Assembly (NCBI GenBank): GCA_035527715.1
Contig: DATKZY010000064.1
Span: 1 to 64,000 of the forward strand
Reading direction: 5' to 3'
Length of the DNA stretch: 64,000 bases
From: DSUN01 sp035527715
GTDB taxonomy: Bacteria > Planctomycetota > PUPC01 > DSUN01
Below, one piece after another: positions 16,888-26,536 of the stretch. The first letter of the stretch is position 1. Each line of letters opens with the position of its first letter. The notes under the pieces are model-generated. The model did not search any database, had not been told where the DNA came from, and saw only the letters and a program-made list of their open reading frames with translations. Made by a program: the position numbers and the translations under genes.

Positions 16888-18390
16888 ATGGACCGTCGCG
16901 TTGCCTTGGCCTTCCTCGGCCTGTCGCTTCTGGCCGCCGCCGGCGTCGCCGACGAGGTGGACGCCCTGGTCGCTCAGCTCAAGCCCCCCACGCGATTCGC
17001 CGACCACAAGCCCGCCTGGTCGGTGAAGAAGGCGCAGGCCACCTTCGAGGGAATGGGCGGCCCCGAGACGATGCCCTTCTGGTTCGTGATGGATGGCGAC
17101 CGCCACGTGGCCATCATCCCGACCGTCGGGTTTCACAGCGGCACGATCTATGTCCAGGACTTCCGCCCGGGCCAGGCGCCCAAGGAGTTGAAGCTCCCCA
17201 CCGAGCGCTGGCACATTGACACCTCGATCGGCAGTGAGCTTCGCACCAACAACTTCATTCCCGAAGCCCTCGGCGACGACGATGCGACCTGGGACTGGAA
17301 GGGCACGGGCGACACGCTCACCTGCGTCCGCCGCTTCAAGGGCAACGCGAAGTTCAACCGCTGGGCGCATCGCACCAAGTCCGAGGTCGCCGTGGACGCG
17401 ACGAACACCATCGTCTTCCGCGTGGACCCGCGCCTGGGCTATGTGGTCGAGGCGACCTACGACATCTGGACCGACCCGCCGCCGAAGACCTATGAGTACT
17501 CCTCCGCGGCGACCAGCGGCCGCTACCTGCTCTGGCCGGGCCAGGCCACCTGCTTCCGACATGCCATCACCCCCGTCGGCTCGAATGGCACCATCGGCTA
17601 CGCCTGCAACCACGCCGCCAGCAAGAAACACCCCAACGCCACCTGCCGCGACGGCGGCTTCGTGGCCTTCCTCAACGACGAGACGGGCTGGAGCCCGACG
17701 TTGACGCTGACCCGCGGCGGCGACGCCAAGCTCGTCATCTGCGGCGCGCACACCGACCTCGATTTCGTCCTCACCTGGCCCGAGAAGCCCGAGACCCGCC
17801 CCGACGGACTCAAGCGCAACGGCCTCGTCAAGCACCGCCTCCTCGCCCTGCCGCCCGAGCTGACGAAGCACGTGTGGGACACGATGGAGTTCCTCCATGC
17901 GGGCGAGCACAAGCTGATGATTCGCTTCGGCGTCCTCGAGGACTTCGAGGACCAGCCCCTCGAGCTCACCACCCGCCAGCGCGGCATGCCCTGGAGTGCC
18001 GAGGTCACCGACAAGTTTGCACGCTCGGGCAAGAAGTCCATCACCTTCACCGGCACGAGCGGCCACGGCGACCCCCAGATCGCCCTCAAGCCCAGCACCC
18101 GCTACAAGGTCGAGGCCTGGGTGAAGGTCGTCGAGTTGCCCGCCGAGCAGCGCAAAGGCCCCGGCGAGGCCGCCGCGTACCTCACCGGCTGGACCTATCA
18201 GTGGTCGCCCCACGCCGACAAGCCTGTGGAATCCTTCAAGAGCAACATCGCCAGGCCCGGCGGCGAATGGCAGAAGATCGCCTTCGAATTCACCGCCCCC
18301 AAGTGGGCCCCCTTCATCCAGCTCGCCTTCCACGCCGACAACTGCACCGTCTGCCTCGACGACTTCCAGTTCGTGGAGAATCAGCCATGA
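16888..18390 (+). CDS. Exported hypothetical protein with C-terminal carbohydrate-binding-like domain
   Basis: This 500-residue protein has a signal peptide (VALAFLGLSLLAAAGVAD). The main body, about residues 25-350, is unrecognised beta-rich sequence (WFVMDGDRHVAIIPTVGFHS). The C-terminal ~150 residues (EDFEDQPLELTT, GKKSITFTG, YKVEAWVKV, FIQLAFHADNCTVCLDDFQF) match the jelly-roll pattern of CenC-type carbohydrate-binding modules. TGAGGAA precedes the ATG at 16888. The stop overlaps the next start as ATGA, so it is co-translated with the NHL-type protein. A polysaccharide-related exported role is likely; enzymatic activity is unproven. Confidence 0.6.
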   Translation: MDRRVALAFLGLSLLAAAGVADEVDALVAQLKPPTRFADHKPAWSVKKAQATFEGMGGPETMPFWFVMDGDRHVAIIPTVGFHSGTIYVQDFRPGQAPKELKLPTERWHIDTSIGSELRTNNFIPEALGDDDATWDWKGTGDTLTCVRRFKGNAKFNRWAHRTKSEVAVDATNTIVFRVDPRLGYVVEATYDIWTDPPPKTYEYSSAATSGRYLLWPGQATCFRHAITPVGSNGTIGYACNHAASKKHPNATCRDGGFVAFLNDETGWSPTLTLTRGGDAKLVICGAHTDLDFVLTWPEKPETRPDGLKRNGLVKHRLLALPPELTKHVWDTMEFLHAGEHKLMIRFGVLEDFEDQPLELTTRQRGMPWSAEVTDKFARSGKKSITFTGTSGHGDPQIALKPSTRYKVEAWVKVVELPAEQRKGPGEAAAYLTGWTYQWSPHADKPVESFKSNIARPGGEWQKIAFEFTAPKWAPFIQLAFHADNCTVCLDDFQFVENQP

Positions 18391-20996
18391 TCGGCAGGGT
18401 CCTCATCGCCGCAGTCGCTCTGTTGGGCGTCCTGGGACAGGCCCCGGCGGGGCAGGTAGAGTTCGCCACCAGGCCAACGGCAAAGGCGGCCGGCGACAAG
18501 GTGGAGGTCGCGTTCGCAGTCTCCGCGCCGACGGACGTCGAGGTGGCCATCCTCGACGCCAAGGGCAACGTCGTGCGGCACCTGGCCGCAGGCGTCCTCG
18601 GCGGGAAGAAGCCGCCGCCCGAGCCGCTCAGGGCCGGCCTGAGCCAGTCGCTCGCCTGGGACCGCAAGGACGACTTCGGCAAAGCAGTGGCCGCCGACGC
18701 CGGCCCGTTCACGGCCCGCGTGCGGGCGGGGATGGGCGTGAAGTTCGGCCGCCTAGTCGGCGAAGACCCCTACACGTTCGGGCTGATCAACTCGATCGTC
18801 ACCGACGAGGAGGGGAACCTGTACGCGACCGCCTGCGCCGGCGACTGCAATCAGTACGCCCCGACGCTGCGGGTCTTCAGCCCCGAGGGGAAGTATCTCC
18901 GCACCCTCATCCCGTTCCCGGCCGACCTCAAGCCCGAGGCGGTGGCCAACCTGGCCTCCTGGCACGAGGCCCGAAAGAGCTTCATCCCCAGAAACTTCCA
19001 GAGCGGCAACCCGATCACCTATCCCATCGAGATCGGCCCGCACGGCCTCAAGCTGGTCGGCGTCACGAAGAAGGGCGGCATCGTCCTCTCCTCCGGCACC
19101 AATCTCCTCCGCCTCGGCCCCGATGGTGGGAACCTCCAAGGCCCCACGCCCATGTGGTCGAAGGCGGCGGGGCTGAAAAACCCGTCGTGGAACACCCCCC
19201 AGCTCGCCGTCTCGCCCGACGGCCGCTGCGTCTACTACTCGAACGTGGCGGGGACCAAGTACCAGCCCAAGACCTTCGCCGACACCGACCCCAAGTGGCC
19301 CCAGGGCCGCATCTACCGCCAGGACGCCGCGACGCCGGGCGACCCCGAGCGCTTCTACGACCTGGAGCTGCCCGACTGGGAGCAGGCGCGCTACTGGCTG
19401 CCCGACGCCTGGAACAAGCGCACCGCCGCCTACGGCATCACCACCGACGCCAAGGGCCACCTCTTCGTGTGTGACCTCGTGAACCAGGAGATCGTCGAGA
19501 TCGGCCCCGACGGCAGGAAGGTCTCCGCGAGCAAGGTCCCCTGGCCCGAGCGGGTGCACGTGGCGGGGAATGGCGACTTCTATGTGATCTGCCGGCTCGA
19601 CAAGCCGAAGGACGGCTTCGTGGGGAAGAAGCTGGTGAAGGTCACGGGCCGCGGCGACGCCGCGAAGATCGCCGCCGAGATGCCGCTCAAGGGCCGCCTG
19701 GGCGAGACGAGCGCCCTGGGCGCCATCGGCGGCAAACCCGTCCTCTGGATCGCCGGCGGCGAGACGATGATCTGCGTGCAGGACACCGGGGCCGCCTTCG
19801 AGCCGGTCGAGACCGCGCTCAAGCCGCGCCCCGATGCCCAGCTCGACTGGAGCCGTCTGGCCGTGGACCCCGAGCGCGACGAGATCTACGCCAACAACGG
19901 CACGAGCCTGCTGTTCCGCTACGACGGCAGGACGGGCCAGGGCGGCTTGCTGCGCAAGGGTGGCAAGCCCTTCTATTGCGTGGACATGGCGGTCGGCTAC
20001 GACGGCTCGCTCTGCCTGCGCACGGGCAACAGCTTCGCCGGGCCGCTCGAGCGCTACACCCGCGACCTCGAGCCCCTCCCCTTTCCTACCGGCTCGCACC
20101 TGCTCTACGACATCTACAGCCGCATGGGAATCGGCTTCTGCGACAAAGGCGTCGGCGCCGGCCCCAAGGGCGAGAGCTACACGAGCTACATGTACGGCTG
20201 GAACAAGTATTTCGTCGCAGGCTTCGGGGGCGACGGCAAGGCGATTCACGGCAGGTTCCTGGAGGGCAAGATCAAGAAGCCCGACGCGAAGTCGCCGCTC
20301 GCCAAGTGGCCCGAGGAGCGTCTGGTGACCACGGCCGTCGTCGGCCCCATCCCGGCCGAGAGCGGCGGCATCGCCGTGGACCTCGCGGGCAACGTCTACG
20401 TGGGCATGCGGCTCGTGCCCAAGGGCTTCACGCCGCCGCCCGGCTTCGAGAAGGACCCCGCCTACACCACCTGGACCGGCAGCATCGTGAAGTTCCCCCC
20501 CTCGGGCGGCACCGTGCTCGGCGCGGTCAAGGAAGACGACCCGCCCGACCCGCCGGGCGAACGGGTGGAGTGCAACTGGAAGCTGACCGTGGTCGGTGCG
20601 CTCGCCCTCTACCCCGGCCTCGGCCCCTTCAGCGGGGGCAACTACGGCGGGAACTCCAGTTGCTGCGTCTGCCGCGTCCCGCGCTTCGGCGTGGACCGCT
20701 ACGGGCGGATCGCCTATCCCAACGTCGTCACCTGCTCGGTGACGGTGATTGATAACGCGGGGAATCCGATCCTCGAGTTCGGCGCCTACGGCAACTTCGA
20801 CTCCCAGCTCGTCAACCCCAACCTGCCGCAGGGCAAGGAGGGGAAGCCCACGGTTGCGGTGCCCGAGTTCCCGATGGCCTGGCCCACGGGCGCGGGCGCC
20901 AGCGAAGCCCACATCTACGTCCTCGACACCCTCGACAAGCGGGTGCTGCGCGCCGACAAGACCTGGGCCGCCGAGGCCCGCGCCGAGATCAAGTGA
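18387..20996 (+). CDS. Exported NHL/SMP-30-like beta-propeller protein
   Basis: This 869-residue protein has a signal peptide (RVLIAAVALLGVLGQAPAG), a FlgD-like or Ig-like region (VEVAILDAKGNVVRHLAAG), and then repeated blades typical of NHL or SMP-30 propellers (INSIVTDEEGNLYATA, LAVSPDGRCVYYSN, YGITTDAKGHLFVCDLVN, GIAVDLAGNVYVGM). A cysteine-rich stretch SSCCVCRVPRFGVDRYGRI lies near residue 760. Propellers of this type often bind sugars or proteins. The ATGA overlap couples it to the upstream CBM-like gene. No catalytic residues can be assigned. Confidence 0.65.
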   Translation: MIGRVLIAAVALLGVLGQAPAGQVEFATRPTAKAAGDKVEVAFAVSAPTDVEVAILDAKGNVVRHLAAGVLGGKKPPPEPLRAGLSQSLAWDRKDDFGKAVAADAGPFTARVRAGMGVKFGRLVGEDPYTFGLINSIVTDEEGNLYATACAGDCNQYAPTLRVFSPEGKYLRTLIPFPADLKPEAVANLASWHEARKSFIPRNFQSGNPITYPIEIGPHGLKLVGVTKKGGIVLSSGTNLLRLGPDGGNLQGPTPMWSKAAGLKNPSWNTPQLAVSPDGRCVYYSNVAGTKYQPKTFADTDPKWPQGRIYRQDAATPGDPERFYDLELPDWEQARYWLPDAWNKRTAAYGITTDAKGHLFVCDLVNQEIVEIGPDGRKVSASKVPWPERVHVAGNGDFYVICRLDKPKDGFVGKKLVKVTGRGDAAKIAAEMPLKGRLGETSALGAIGGKPVLWIAGGETMICVQDTGAAFEPVETALKPRPDAQLDWSRLAVDPERDEIYANNGTSLLFRYDGRTGQGGLLRKGGKPFYCVDMAVGYDGSLCLRTGNSFAGPLERYTRDLEPLPFPTGSHLLYDIYSRMGIGFCDKGVGAGPKGESYTSYMYGWNKYFVAGFGGDGKAIHGRFLEGKIKKPDAKSPLAKWPEERLVTTAVVGPIPAESGGIAVDLAGNVYVGMRLVPKGFTPPPGFEKDPAYTTWTGSIVKFPPSGGTVLGAVKEDDPPDPPGERVECNWKLTVVGALALYPGLGPFSGGNYGGNSSCCVCRVPRFGVDRYGRIAYPNVVTCSVTVIDNAGNPILEFGAYGNFDSQLVNPNLPQGKEGKPTVAVPEFPMAWPTGAGASEAHIYVLDTLDKRVLRADKTWAAEARAEIK

Positions 20997-21081
20997 GCAC
21001 AGACGCGTTGGCGTTGACAAATCGTGTGGGGAATGGCACGCCGATGTGGTACACGCGTTGCTGCATCGAAGGGAACTGCCG

Positions 21082-23760
21082 ATGAAGTGGGCTTGCTGGC
21101 TCCTGGTCGTGGCCCTGTTCGCTGGCGAGGCGAGTACGGCCGGGGAGAGGCCCCTCGCCACCCAGCCCCTCATCGAGAAACCCCTCGCCCTCCAACTCGA
21201 TATGGGCACGCAGCGGGTGAACTGGAATCATCAGAAGTCGTCCACCATCGAGTTCCCCGAGCCGCGCGACTGGTCGGCCTTCACGGGGCTGAGGATCAAG
21301 GTGCGGACGGCGAAGCCGCGCGACGATGCGTCGGTGACCGTGTGGCTGGCCGAGGACGATGGGAGCTGGTACCACGTGAAGGACGCCGTACCCCTCGCCG
21401 ACGCCGAGAACGGGGCCATCCTTCGCTTCGACGATTTCGTCCTGGCCGAATGGGTCGCGCCCGCAGGCTTCCACCTCGACGAGGACTACTGGCTCGACCT
21501 CAAGAGCATCAAGTCGCTCGCCATCGGGGTCATCAACCCGCTCGGCGTGGGCGTCGTGTCCTTCACCGTCACCGCGATTGACCTGGTGAAGGAGGACCTG
21601 CCCACGCTGCCACCCGCCAAGCTCACGGTCACGGGTTGGGCGCTCTCGGTCAACGGCCACAACGTGGTGCCGGCGGGCATCTTCGGCGGCTTCGCCTACG
21701 ACCTGCCGCAGGAGTACCGCCCCGGCTGCCAGCGCGGCCTCTATCCCACCACGCGGCCCCGAATCCCGCGGCAGACGTTTGCCCGCTTCAAGGACAAGGA
21801 GCCCGTGCCCGACTGGCCGAAGGTGCTCGAGCGGCTGCGGAGCGGCGAGCCGCTCGCCAAGTCCCTGATGTCCAAGGTGGACGATGCTCAGACCCTGGCC
21901 CGCTTCGAGCGCCTCCGCCCCCCGAAGCCCGACGACCCGAAGGCCAGGGAACTGCCGCCGGACCTCGCCCGCCTGCTCAACCACCTGCTCGATAAGCCGC
22001 TCTACGACGCCGAGGCGTGGAAGGGCGTGGCCATCGCCGACGCGCTCAAGCCGAAGCTCGCCGCGCCCGACAAGCTGAACCACACCGAGCGGATGGAGCT
22101 GAACCGCCGCCTGCTCGAGGCCGCCTTCCCCGAGCTGCCGAAGAACCCCGACGCCGGCCCCACCGAAGCCTTCTACGTTGATTGCTTCGGCGAGCGGAAG
22201 GAGACGGCCATCTACCTCCTCCGCGACGACTGGCGGGAGTTCCTCGACGCCTGGGGCCGCGCCTTCGCCGCCAACGCCAAGGCGTCGGGCTGCCTGGCGG
22301 TCCTCGAGTTCTGGAACGAGCCGTACCTCAACTGGGCCGACCGCAGCGGCATCCACTACAGGCCCGAGCTCTACAGGGTCGAGAAAGCCGTCGAGGGCGG
22401 CCCCGTCGCCGTCAAGCGCAAGAACCCCAACGCCCCCGACGAGATCATCCCCCACTTCAAGTGGAAGAAGACAGACAAAGGCTGGCGGGTCGTGGACGAC
22501 ACGGCCTTCACCTTCTGGTCGGGCATGGGCAACGGCTTCATCTACGACACCATGCTCGCCGTCATGGGCAAGGCCGTGAAGGAGACGCACCCCGAGGCCC
22601 TCGTCGCCGGCGGCTGGGGCTTTCGATGGAACGAGGACCACTGGGACGCCTGGCGCCTGCTCTACAAGAACACCATTGACCGCAATATCGGCTGGATTGA
22701 CGCCGTGCACGAGCACCACTACATGGGCGAGCCGATCGGCATGCACGGCACCTACGAGGTGCTCGCCGCCTACGGCGTCACGGCCCACAACAAATGGCTC
22801 TATTCGCTCAACACCGAGACGAACGACCTGCTCGACACGCCCGCCCGCGGGCGCGTGGACGAGCCGGAGAAGCGCCAGCGCTCGAAGGAATGCCGCCAGA
22901 TGGTCTACAACCTGCGCGACTGCATCTACGGCGTCATGCAGTCGCCCGACAAGCTGCTGGGCCGCACGGTCATCCACGCCTACAAGATGCCCGAGGCCAC
23001 CCGCGTGGCCTACGGGATGATGAAGAACCTCCGCGGCCGCCTCATCGAGGCGGCCAGCACCGACCCCGACGTCTGGGTCGTCGCCTCGGTGGACGGCACG
23101 GACCCGAAGGCCATGCCGCCCGAGCCGGAGCAGACCCTTGTCGTGTTCGTCGTCAACGACAGCAACCACCCGCGCACCATCTTCCTCGACGTTCGACCCC
23201 CCGAGGGCACCCGCTTCAAGGGCGGCTCCATCGAGGAGCGCAGCACGGTGGACTGGGCGACGTTTGCCATTGACCTCAGGAAAGAGGACGTAAGGCCGCC
23301 TGAAGGCGGGGCTACGAACATGCACCTCGACTTGAGGCTTGACAGCAAGCTCGCCTGGAAGCTCTCGCTACCACTTGAGGGGGCCATCGGCGAGAAGGAC
23401 CAGGTGCGGCGCAGGCAGTTCTTCAGCAAGGACATCATTCAGCCCGTGCGGCGCGGCAAGCCCTTCGCCACAACCGTTGCCCTGGACCCCGAGGCCCTCA
23501 AGCGGGCGAGGCGTGCCTGGCTGCGTATCGTCGTCGAGAGCATCGCCAGAGGGGAGGGGAGCGTTGCCGTCGGCGGCCAGACCATTCGGCTACCCGCGGC
23601 CTACACCCAGGACAACGTGACCCGCATCCTCGACCTCCCCCTTGATGTGGCCGCCATGAAGCCCGATAATGACATCACCTTCTCTGTCGCCCCCGGCAAC
23701 CACGCCGGCTACCAGGTCGACATGGCTAGCATCGTGCTCGAGGAGAGAGAGAGGAACTGA
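21082..23760 (+). CDS. Exported GH-A clan glycoside hydrolase-like protein
   Basis: This 892-residue protein has a signal peptide (WACWLLVVALFAGEASTAG) and an N-terminal beta-sandwich of about 170 residues. A TIM-barrel-like region follows, where AVLEFWNEPYLNW marks the probable acid/base glutamate (around residue 413) and YSLNTETNDLLD (around residue 575) could hold the nucleophile. The C-terminal ~200 residues form further beta domains. A palindrome at 23290-23315 adds VRPPEGGAT in frame within a loop. The gene is followed at once by MarC with a one-base overlap. The exact family is uncertain and the length is large for the clan. Confidence 0.6.
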   Translation: MKWACWLLVVALFAGEASTAGERPLATQPLIEKPLALQLDMGTQRVNWNHQKSSTIEFPEPRDWSAFTGLRIKVRTAKPRDDASVTVWLAEDDGSWYHVKDAVPLADAENGAILRFDDFVLAEWVAPAGFHLDEDYWLDLKSIKSLAIGVINPLGVGVVSFTVTAIDLVKEDLPTLPPAKLTVTGWALSVNGHNVVPAGIFGGFAYDLPQEYRPGCQRGLYPTTRPRIPRQTFARFKDKEPVPDWPKVLERLRSGEPLAKSLMSKVDDAQTLARFERLRPPKPDDPKARELPPDLARLLNHLLDKPLYDAEAWKGVAIADALKPKLAAPDKLNHTERMELNRRLLEAAFPELPKNPDAGPTEAFYVDCFGERKETAIYLLRDDWREFLDAWGRAFAANAKASGCLAVLEFWNEPYLNWADRSGIHYRPELYRVEKAVEGGPVAVKRKNPNAPDEIIPHFKWKKTDKGWRVVDDTAFTFWSGMGNGFIYDTMLAVMGKAVKETHPEALVAGGWGFRWNEDHWDAWRLLYKNTIDRNIGWIDAVHEHHYMGEPIGMHGTYEVLAAYGVTAHNKWLYSLNTETNDLLDTPARGRVDEPEKRQRSKECRQMVYNLRDCIYGVMQSPDKLLGRTVIHAYKMPEATRVAYGMMKNLRGRLIEAASTDPDVWVVASVDGTDPKAMPPEPEQTLVVFVVNDSNHPRTIFLDVRPPEGTRFKGGSIEERSTVDWATFAIDLRKEDVRPPEGGATNMHLDLRLDSKLAWKLSLPLEGAIGEKDQVRRRQFFSKDIIQPVRRGKPFATTVALDPEALKRARRAWLRIVVESIARGEGSVAVGGQTIRLPAAYTQDNVTRILDLPLDVAAMKPDNDITFSVAPGNHAGYQVDMASIVLEERERN
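23290..23315 (-). repeat. GTAGCC-type palindrome inside the GH-A-like gene
   Basis: On the minus strand the unit reads GTAGCCCCGCCTTCAGGCGG. The hairpin CCGCCTGAAGGCGG is nearly perfect and is translated in frame on the coding strand. Confidence 0.6.
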
Positions 23761-24371
23761 TGGACGGGCTCCTGGCATTCACGGACCGCGTGTTCCACGA
23801 CTGGCTCGTGCTGTTCTCGATGGTCAATGCGGTGGGCAACCTGCCCATCTTCGCCGAGCTGACCTCGGCGATGGACCGCCCGGAGCGGAACAAGACGTTC
23901 CGCGTCGCGGTGCTCACCGCGGCGACGGTGGTGCTGGTCTTTGCGTTCCTCGGCTCGTGGATGCTGCGGTACGCGTTCGACGTCGAGACGGCGGCCTTCA
24001 AGATCGCGGGGGGCATCCTGGTGTTCGCGGTGGCGGCCCGGGGCATGGTGATCGGCCCGCTGCGCTTCGGCCCGCAGCCGCAGGCGCGGTCGGACAACGT
24101 GGCGGTGTTTCCCCTGGGCTTTCCGTTCCTGGCGGGGCCGGGCACGATCGTCACGACGATTCTGCTGATGCAGGCGAAGGGGCCGTGGCTCACGGCGCTC
24201 GCCGCCGTGATGGTCTACGCGGCGATCCTGCCCGTTCTCCACCTCGCGCCGGTGATCGAGCGCGCCGTGGGGAAGATGGGGATCAACGTGGTCGCACGCA
24301 TCCTCTATATCTTCATCGCCGCGAAGGCCGTCGCCTTCGTCCTCCAGGGCATCAAGGCCTACTTCCCGTAG
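23760..24371 (+). CDS. MarC-family integral membrane protein
   Basis: This 203-residue protein has six hydrophobic segments and the family pattern near the N-terminus (VNAVGNLPIFAEL), plus VAVFPLGFPFLAGPGTIVTT in the middle. Family length is normal. MarC proteins are transporter-like membrane proteins of unsettled function. The start overlaps the preceding stop by one base (TGATG), so it is co-transcribed with a secreted hydrolase, which is unexpected. Confidence 0.9.
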   Translation: MDGLLAFTDRVFHDWLVLFSMVNAVGNLPIFAELTSAMDRPERNKTFRVAVLTAATVVLVFAFLGSWMLRYAFDVETAAFKIAGGILVFAVAARGMVIGPLRFGPQPQARSDNVAVFPLGFPFLAGPGTIVTTILLMQAKGPWLTALAAVMVYAAILPVLHLAPVIERAVGKMGINVVARILYIFIAAKAVAFVLQGIKAYFP

Positions 24372-24389
24372 CCGCGCCGCGCCCCGCCC

Positions 24390-24419
24390 TTGACAGCAGG
24401 GGCGCGCGCCCTGTAGACT
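24390..24419 (+). promoter_or_regulatory. Sigma-70-like promoter for the MscS gene
   Basis: A perfect TTGACA (24390-24395) is followed after 18 bases by TAGACT (24414-24419), 43 bases upstream of the MscS start codon. Confidence 0.55.
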
Positions 24420-24462
24420 CCGGGCAGGCCGGACTGTACCCGAGGGCACTGGTGAGGGTCGC

Positions 24463-25386
24463 ATGACCAGGCTGGCGCAGTGGATCGAGAGCACGACGGG
24501 GATCGGGGCGGATCTCCAGGAGAAGCTCTTCGCCACCGTTGGGACCATTCTGGTCCTGTGGCTGATCCGCTTCCTGGTCGTCCGCCTCATCTTGCGCCGC
24601 ACGGAGGACGTGCGGGCGCGCTACCGCTGGTCGAAGCTGACGGGCTACGTCGCGGCCTGCCTGGGCATCTTCCTGGTCGGGCGGGTCTGGTTCGAGGGCG
24701 TGGCCTCGCTCGCCACGTTCCTGGGCCTCCTGTCGGCCGGCCTGGCGATTGCCCTGAAGGACGTGGTGGCCGACGTGGCCGGCTGGATGTTCCTCATGTG
24801 GCGGCGGCCCTTCTGGATCGGCGACCGCATTCAGATCGGGGAGTTCGCGGGCGACGTCATTGACATCCGCCTGTTCAAGTTCTCGCTGTTGGAGATTCGC
24901 GGCTGGGTGGGCGCGGACCAGAGCACGGGACGCGTGCTCCACGTGCCGAACGGCATGGCCCTGAGCCACACGGTGGCGAGCTACAACCAGGGGTTCCAGC
25001 ACATCTGGAACGAGGTGCCGGTGCTCGTGACCTTCGAGAGCAACTGGCGGAAGGCGAAGGAGATTCTCCAGGGCATCGCGGACAAGCACGCCCAGAGCCT
25101 CGGCGAGGCAGCCCAGCAGCGCATTCGCGAGGCCAGCAAGCGCTTCATGATCTTCTACACCACCCTCACCCCCACCGTCTACACGAGCATCCGGGACAGC
25201 GGTGTGCTCCTGACCCTGCGCTACCTGTGCGAGCCGCGGCGCCGCCGGGGCACCGAGCAGGCCATCTGCGAGGACATCCTGGACGAGTTTGGGAAGTGCG
25301 GCGACGTGGACTTCGCCTATCCGACGCAGCGGTTCTACGACAATGCTGTCGAGGGGAGGCCTGGCGCCCGGGCCGACTCGCAGTGA
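24463..25386 (+). CDS. MscS-family mechanosensitive ion channel
   Basis: This 307-residue protein has two to three N-terminal membrane helices, the pore-lining glycine/alanine helix FLGLLSAGLAIALKDVVADV, and the downstream beta domain (FWIGDRIQIGEFAGDVIDIR, VLHVPNGMALSHTV). These are the MscS landmarks, and the length fits the MscS core. Such channels open under membrane tension to release osmolytes. It has its own promoter, and TGAGGGTC precedes the ATG. Confidence 0.93.
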   Translation: MTRLAQWIESTTGIGADLQEKLFATVGTILVLWLIRFLVVRLILRRTEDVRARYRWSKLTGYVAACLGIFLVGRVWFEGVASLATFLGLLSAGLAIALKDVVADVAGWMFLMWRRPFWIGDRIQIGEFAGDVIDIRLFKFSLLEIRGWVGADQSTGRVLHVPNGMALSHTVASYNQGFQHIWNEVPVLVTFESNWRKAKEILQGIADKHAQSLGEAAQQRIREASKRFMIFYTTLTPTVYTSIRDSGVLLTLRYLCEPRRRRGTEQAICEDILDEFGKCGDVDFAYPTQRFYDNAVEGRPGARADSQ

Positions 25387-25396
25387 ACCTGCCGGT

Positions 25397-26494
25397 TCAC
25401 GCCTTCGCCGCGGGCAGCGATTGCTTCACCAGCCAGCCGATCACGCCCAGCCCCGCCACGAAGACGACGGCGAACATTGCGAAACTGCTCCACTCGGGGT
25501 GCACGGGCACTGTAGCTGGCGAGTAGACGGGCGCCAGCGCCATCCGTCGCAGCGCATCGCGCGCCAGCGCCCACGCGAGCAGCCCCCCGAACTGCACTCC
25601 CGCGGTCACGAGAAGGCCGACCGGCCCGCCGCCCCGTCGCACCAGCCCTGCCAGGAGAGGCAAAGCCAGAAAGGCCATCGTGGCGATCCACCACGACGCG
25701 TCCTCGCTCACCTGTCCATGGTGCGTCGCGGGCATGGAGGCCAGGAGCCATAGCCAGAGAGCCACTTGAGCCACAGCGGCGGGCACCGCGAGGGAGAGCC
25801 CCGCGCGCCGTCCCGCGTTCGGCAGAATGCCCACGTGCGCGAGGACGGCCACGAGCAGCCCGCCCATCGCCAGGAAGCCCGCGAGGGCGAAGAGCACGCG
25901 CGGCACGAGCGTGGGGTCGCCGGTGAACAGGCGATTCATCCCCCGCGACCAGGTTGCCCCCCAGGCCTCGGGGCTTTGGGTGAGCGTGGCGTTGCTCGCC
26001 AGGATCACCGCCGCCTTCGCGAACACGACGAGCGCGAGCGCGGGCAGCACAATCCTGTAGGCGGCGTGTCCACACGCCGCATCACGCGGGATGGCGACAT
26101 CCCGCCTACACTCGCGATGCCAGCCGAGCCACAGGAGGCCGAACGCCGCGAGCAGCAGCCCGAGCATCCCGAGCCACCACCAGCCGAGCAGGATGTTCGC
26201 CGTGTAGAAGAACTGGCCGTAGAGCACCTGCACGAAGAGCAGCGGGGCGATGCCCAGCGTCATCGCCATCGAGAGGAAGAAGGGCAGGAAGGGCACGAGG
26301 CGGCGATTCAGCTCGGCCAGGTCGGGGTTCGCCTTGGTCCGCAGCGCGTTGACGACGAGGAGCGCCGTGCCGCCGACGGCCCCGCCCAGGAACGCCCAGT
26401 GCAGCGCCAGCGTGAGGGCCATCAGCGCCTGCGCCAGCCACGCCGGGGCCGGCAGGCCGAGCATGTCATACGACGGGATCAGGTCTGTGCTCAA
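25397..26494 (-). CDS. Second membrane subunit of a cytochrome bd-like oxidase (inferred)
   Basis: This 365-residue protein has about nine hydrophobic helices and no soluble domain. The first helices (LTLALHWAFLGGAVGGTALL, FLPFFLSMAMTLGIAPLLFV) resemble those of CydA-like quinol oxidase subunits. I place the start at the TTG at 26494 because AGGAGG lies six bases upstream; an ATG in frame at 26593 lies in the GGATGG repeat and would add a non-membrane tail. It follows the CydA-like/cytochrome c gene by 149 bases on the same strand. The role is inferred from position and helix pattern. A palindromic pair is embedded at about residues 129-146. Confidence 0.6.
   Translation of the reverse strand: MSTDLIPSYDMLGLPAPAWLAQALMALTLALHWAFLGGAVGGTALLVVNALRTKANPDLAELNRRLVPFLPFFLSMAMTLGIAPLLFVQVLYGQFFYTANILLGWWWLGMLGLLLAAFGLLWLGWHRECRRDVAIPRDAACGHAAYRIVLPALALVVFAKAAVILASNATLTQSPEAWGATWSRGMNRLFTGDPTLVPRVLFALAGFLAMGGLLVAVLAHVGILPNAGRRAGLSLAVPAAVAQVALWLWLLASMPATHHGQVSEDASWWIATMAFLALPLLAGLVRRGGGPVGLLVTAGVQFGGLLAWALARDALRRMALAPVYSPATVPVHPEWSSFAMFAVVFVAGLGVIGWLVKQSLPAAKA
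26056..26110. repeat. TGTAGG palindromic pair inside the oxidase subunit gene
   Basis: Two hairpins (GCGGCGTG-TCCA-CACGCCGC and GCGGGATG-GCGA-CATCCCGC) are joined by ATCAC and bounded by TGTAGGCGG and CCGCCTACA. The frame stays open and encodes CRRDVAIPRDAACGHAA in a loop. Confidence 0.7.
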
Positions 26495-26536
26495 GGTGTT
26501 CCTCCTCTCAAGGCGGCCCGTGGCTGCAGCCAGAGA

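Noticed and set aside
21016..21021. TTGACA upstream of the GH-A-like gene as a promoter
   Set aside because: No acceptable -10 lies 15-19 bases downstream.
21035..21050. TGGCACG-like sequence as a second sigma-54 site
   Set aside because: The -12 position lacks the GC dinucleotide, so the consensus fails.
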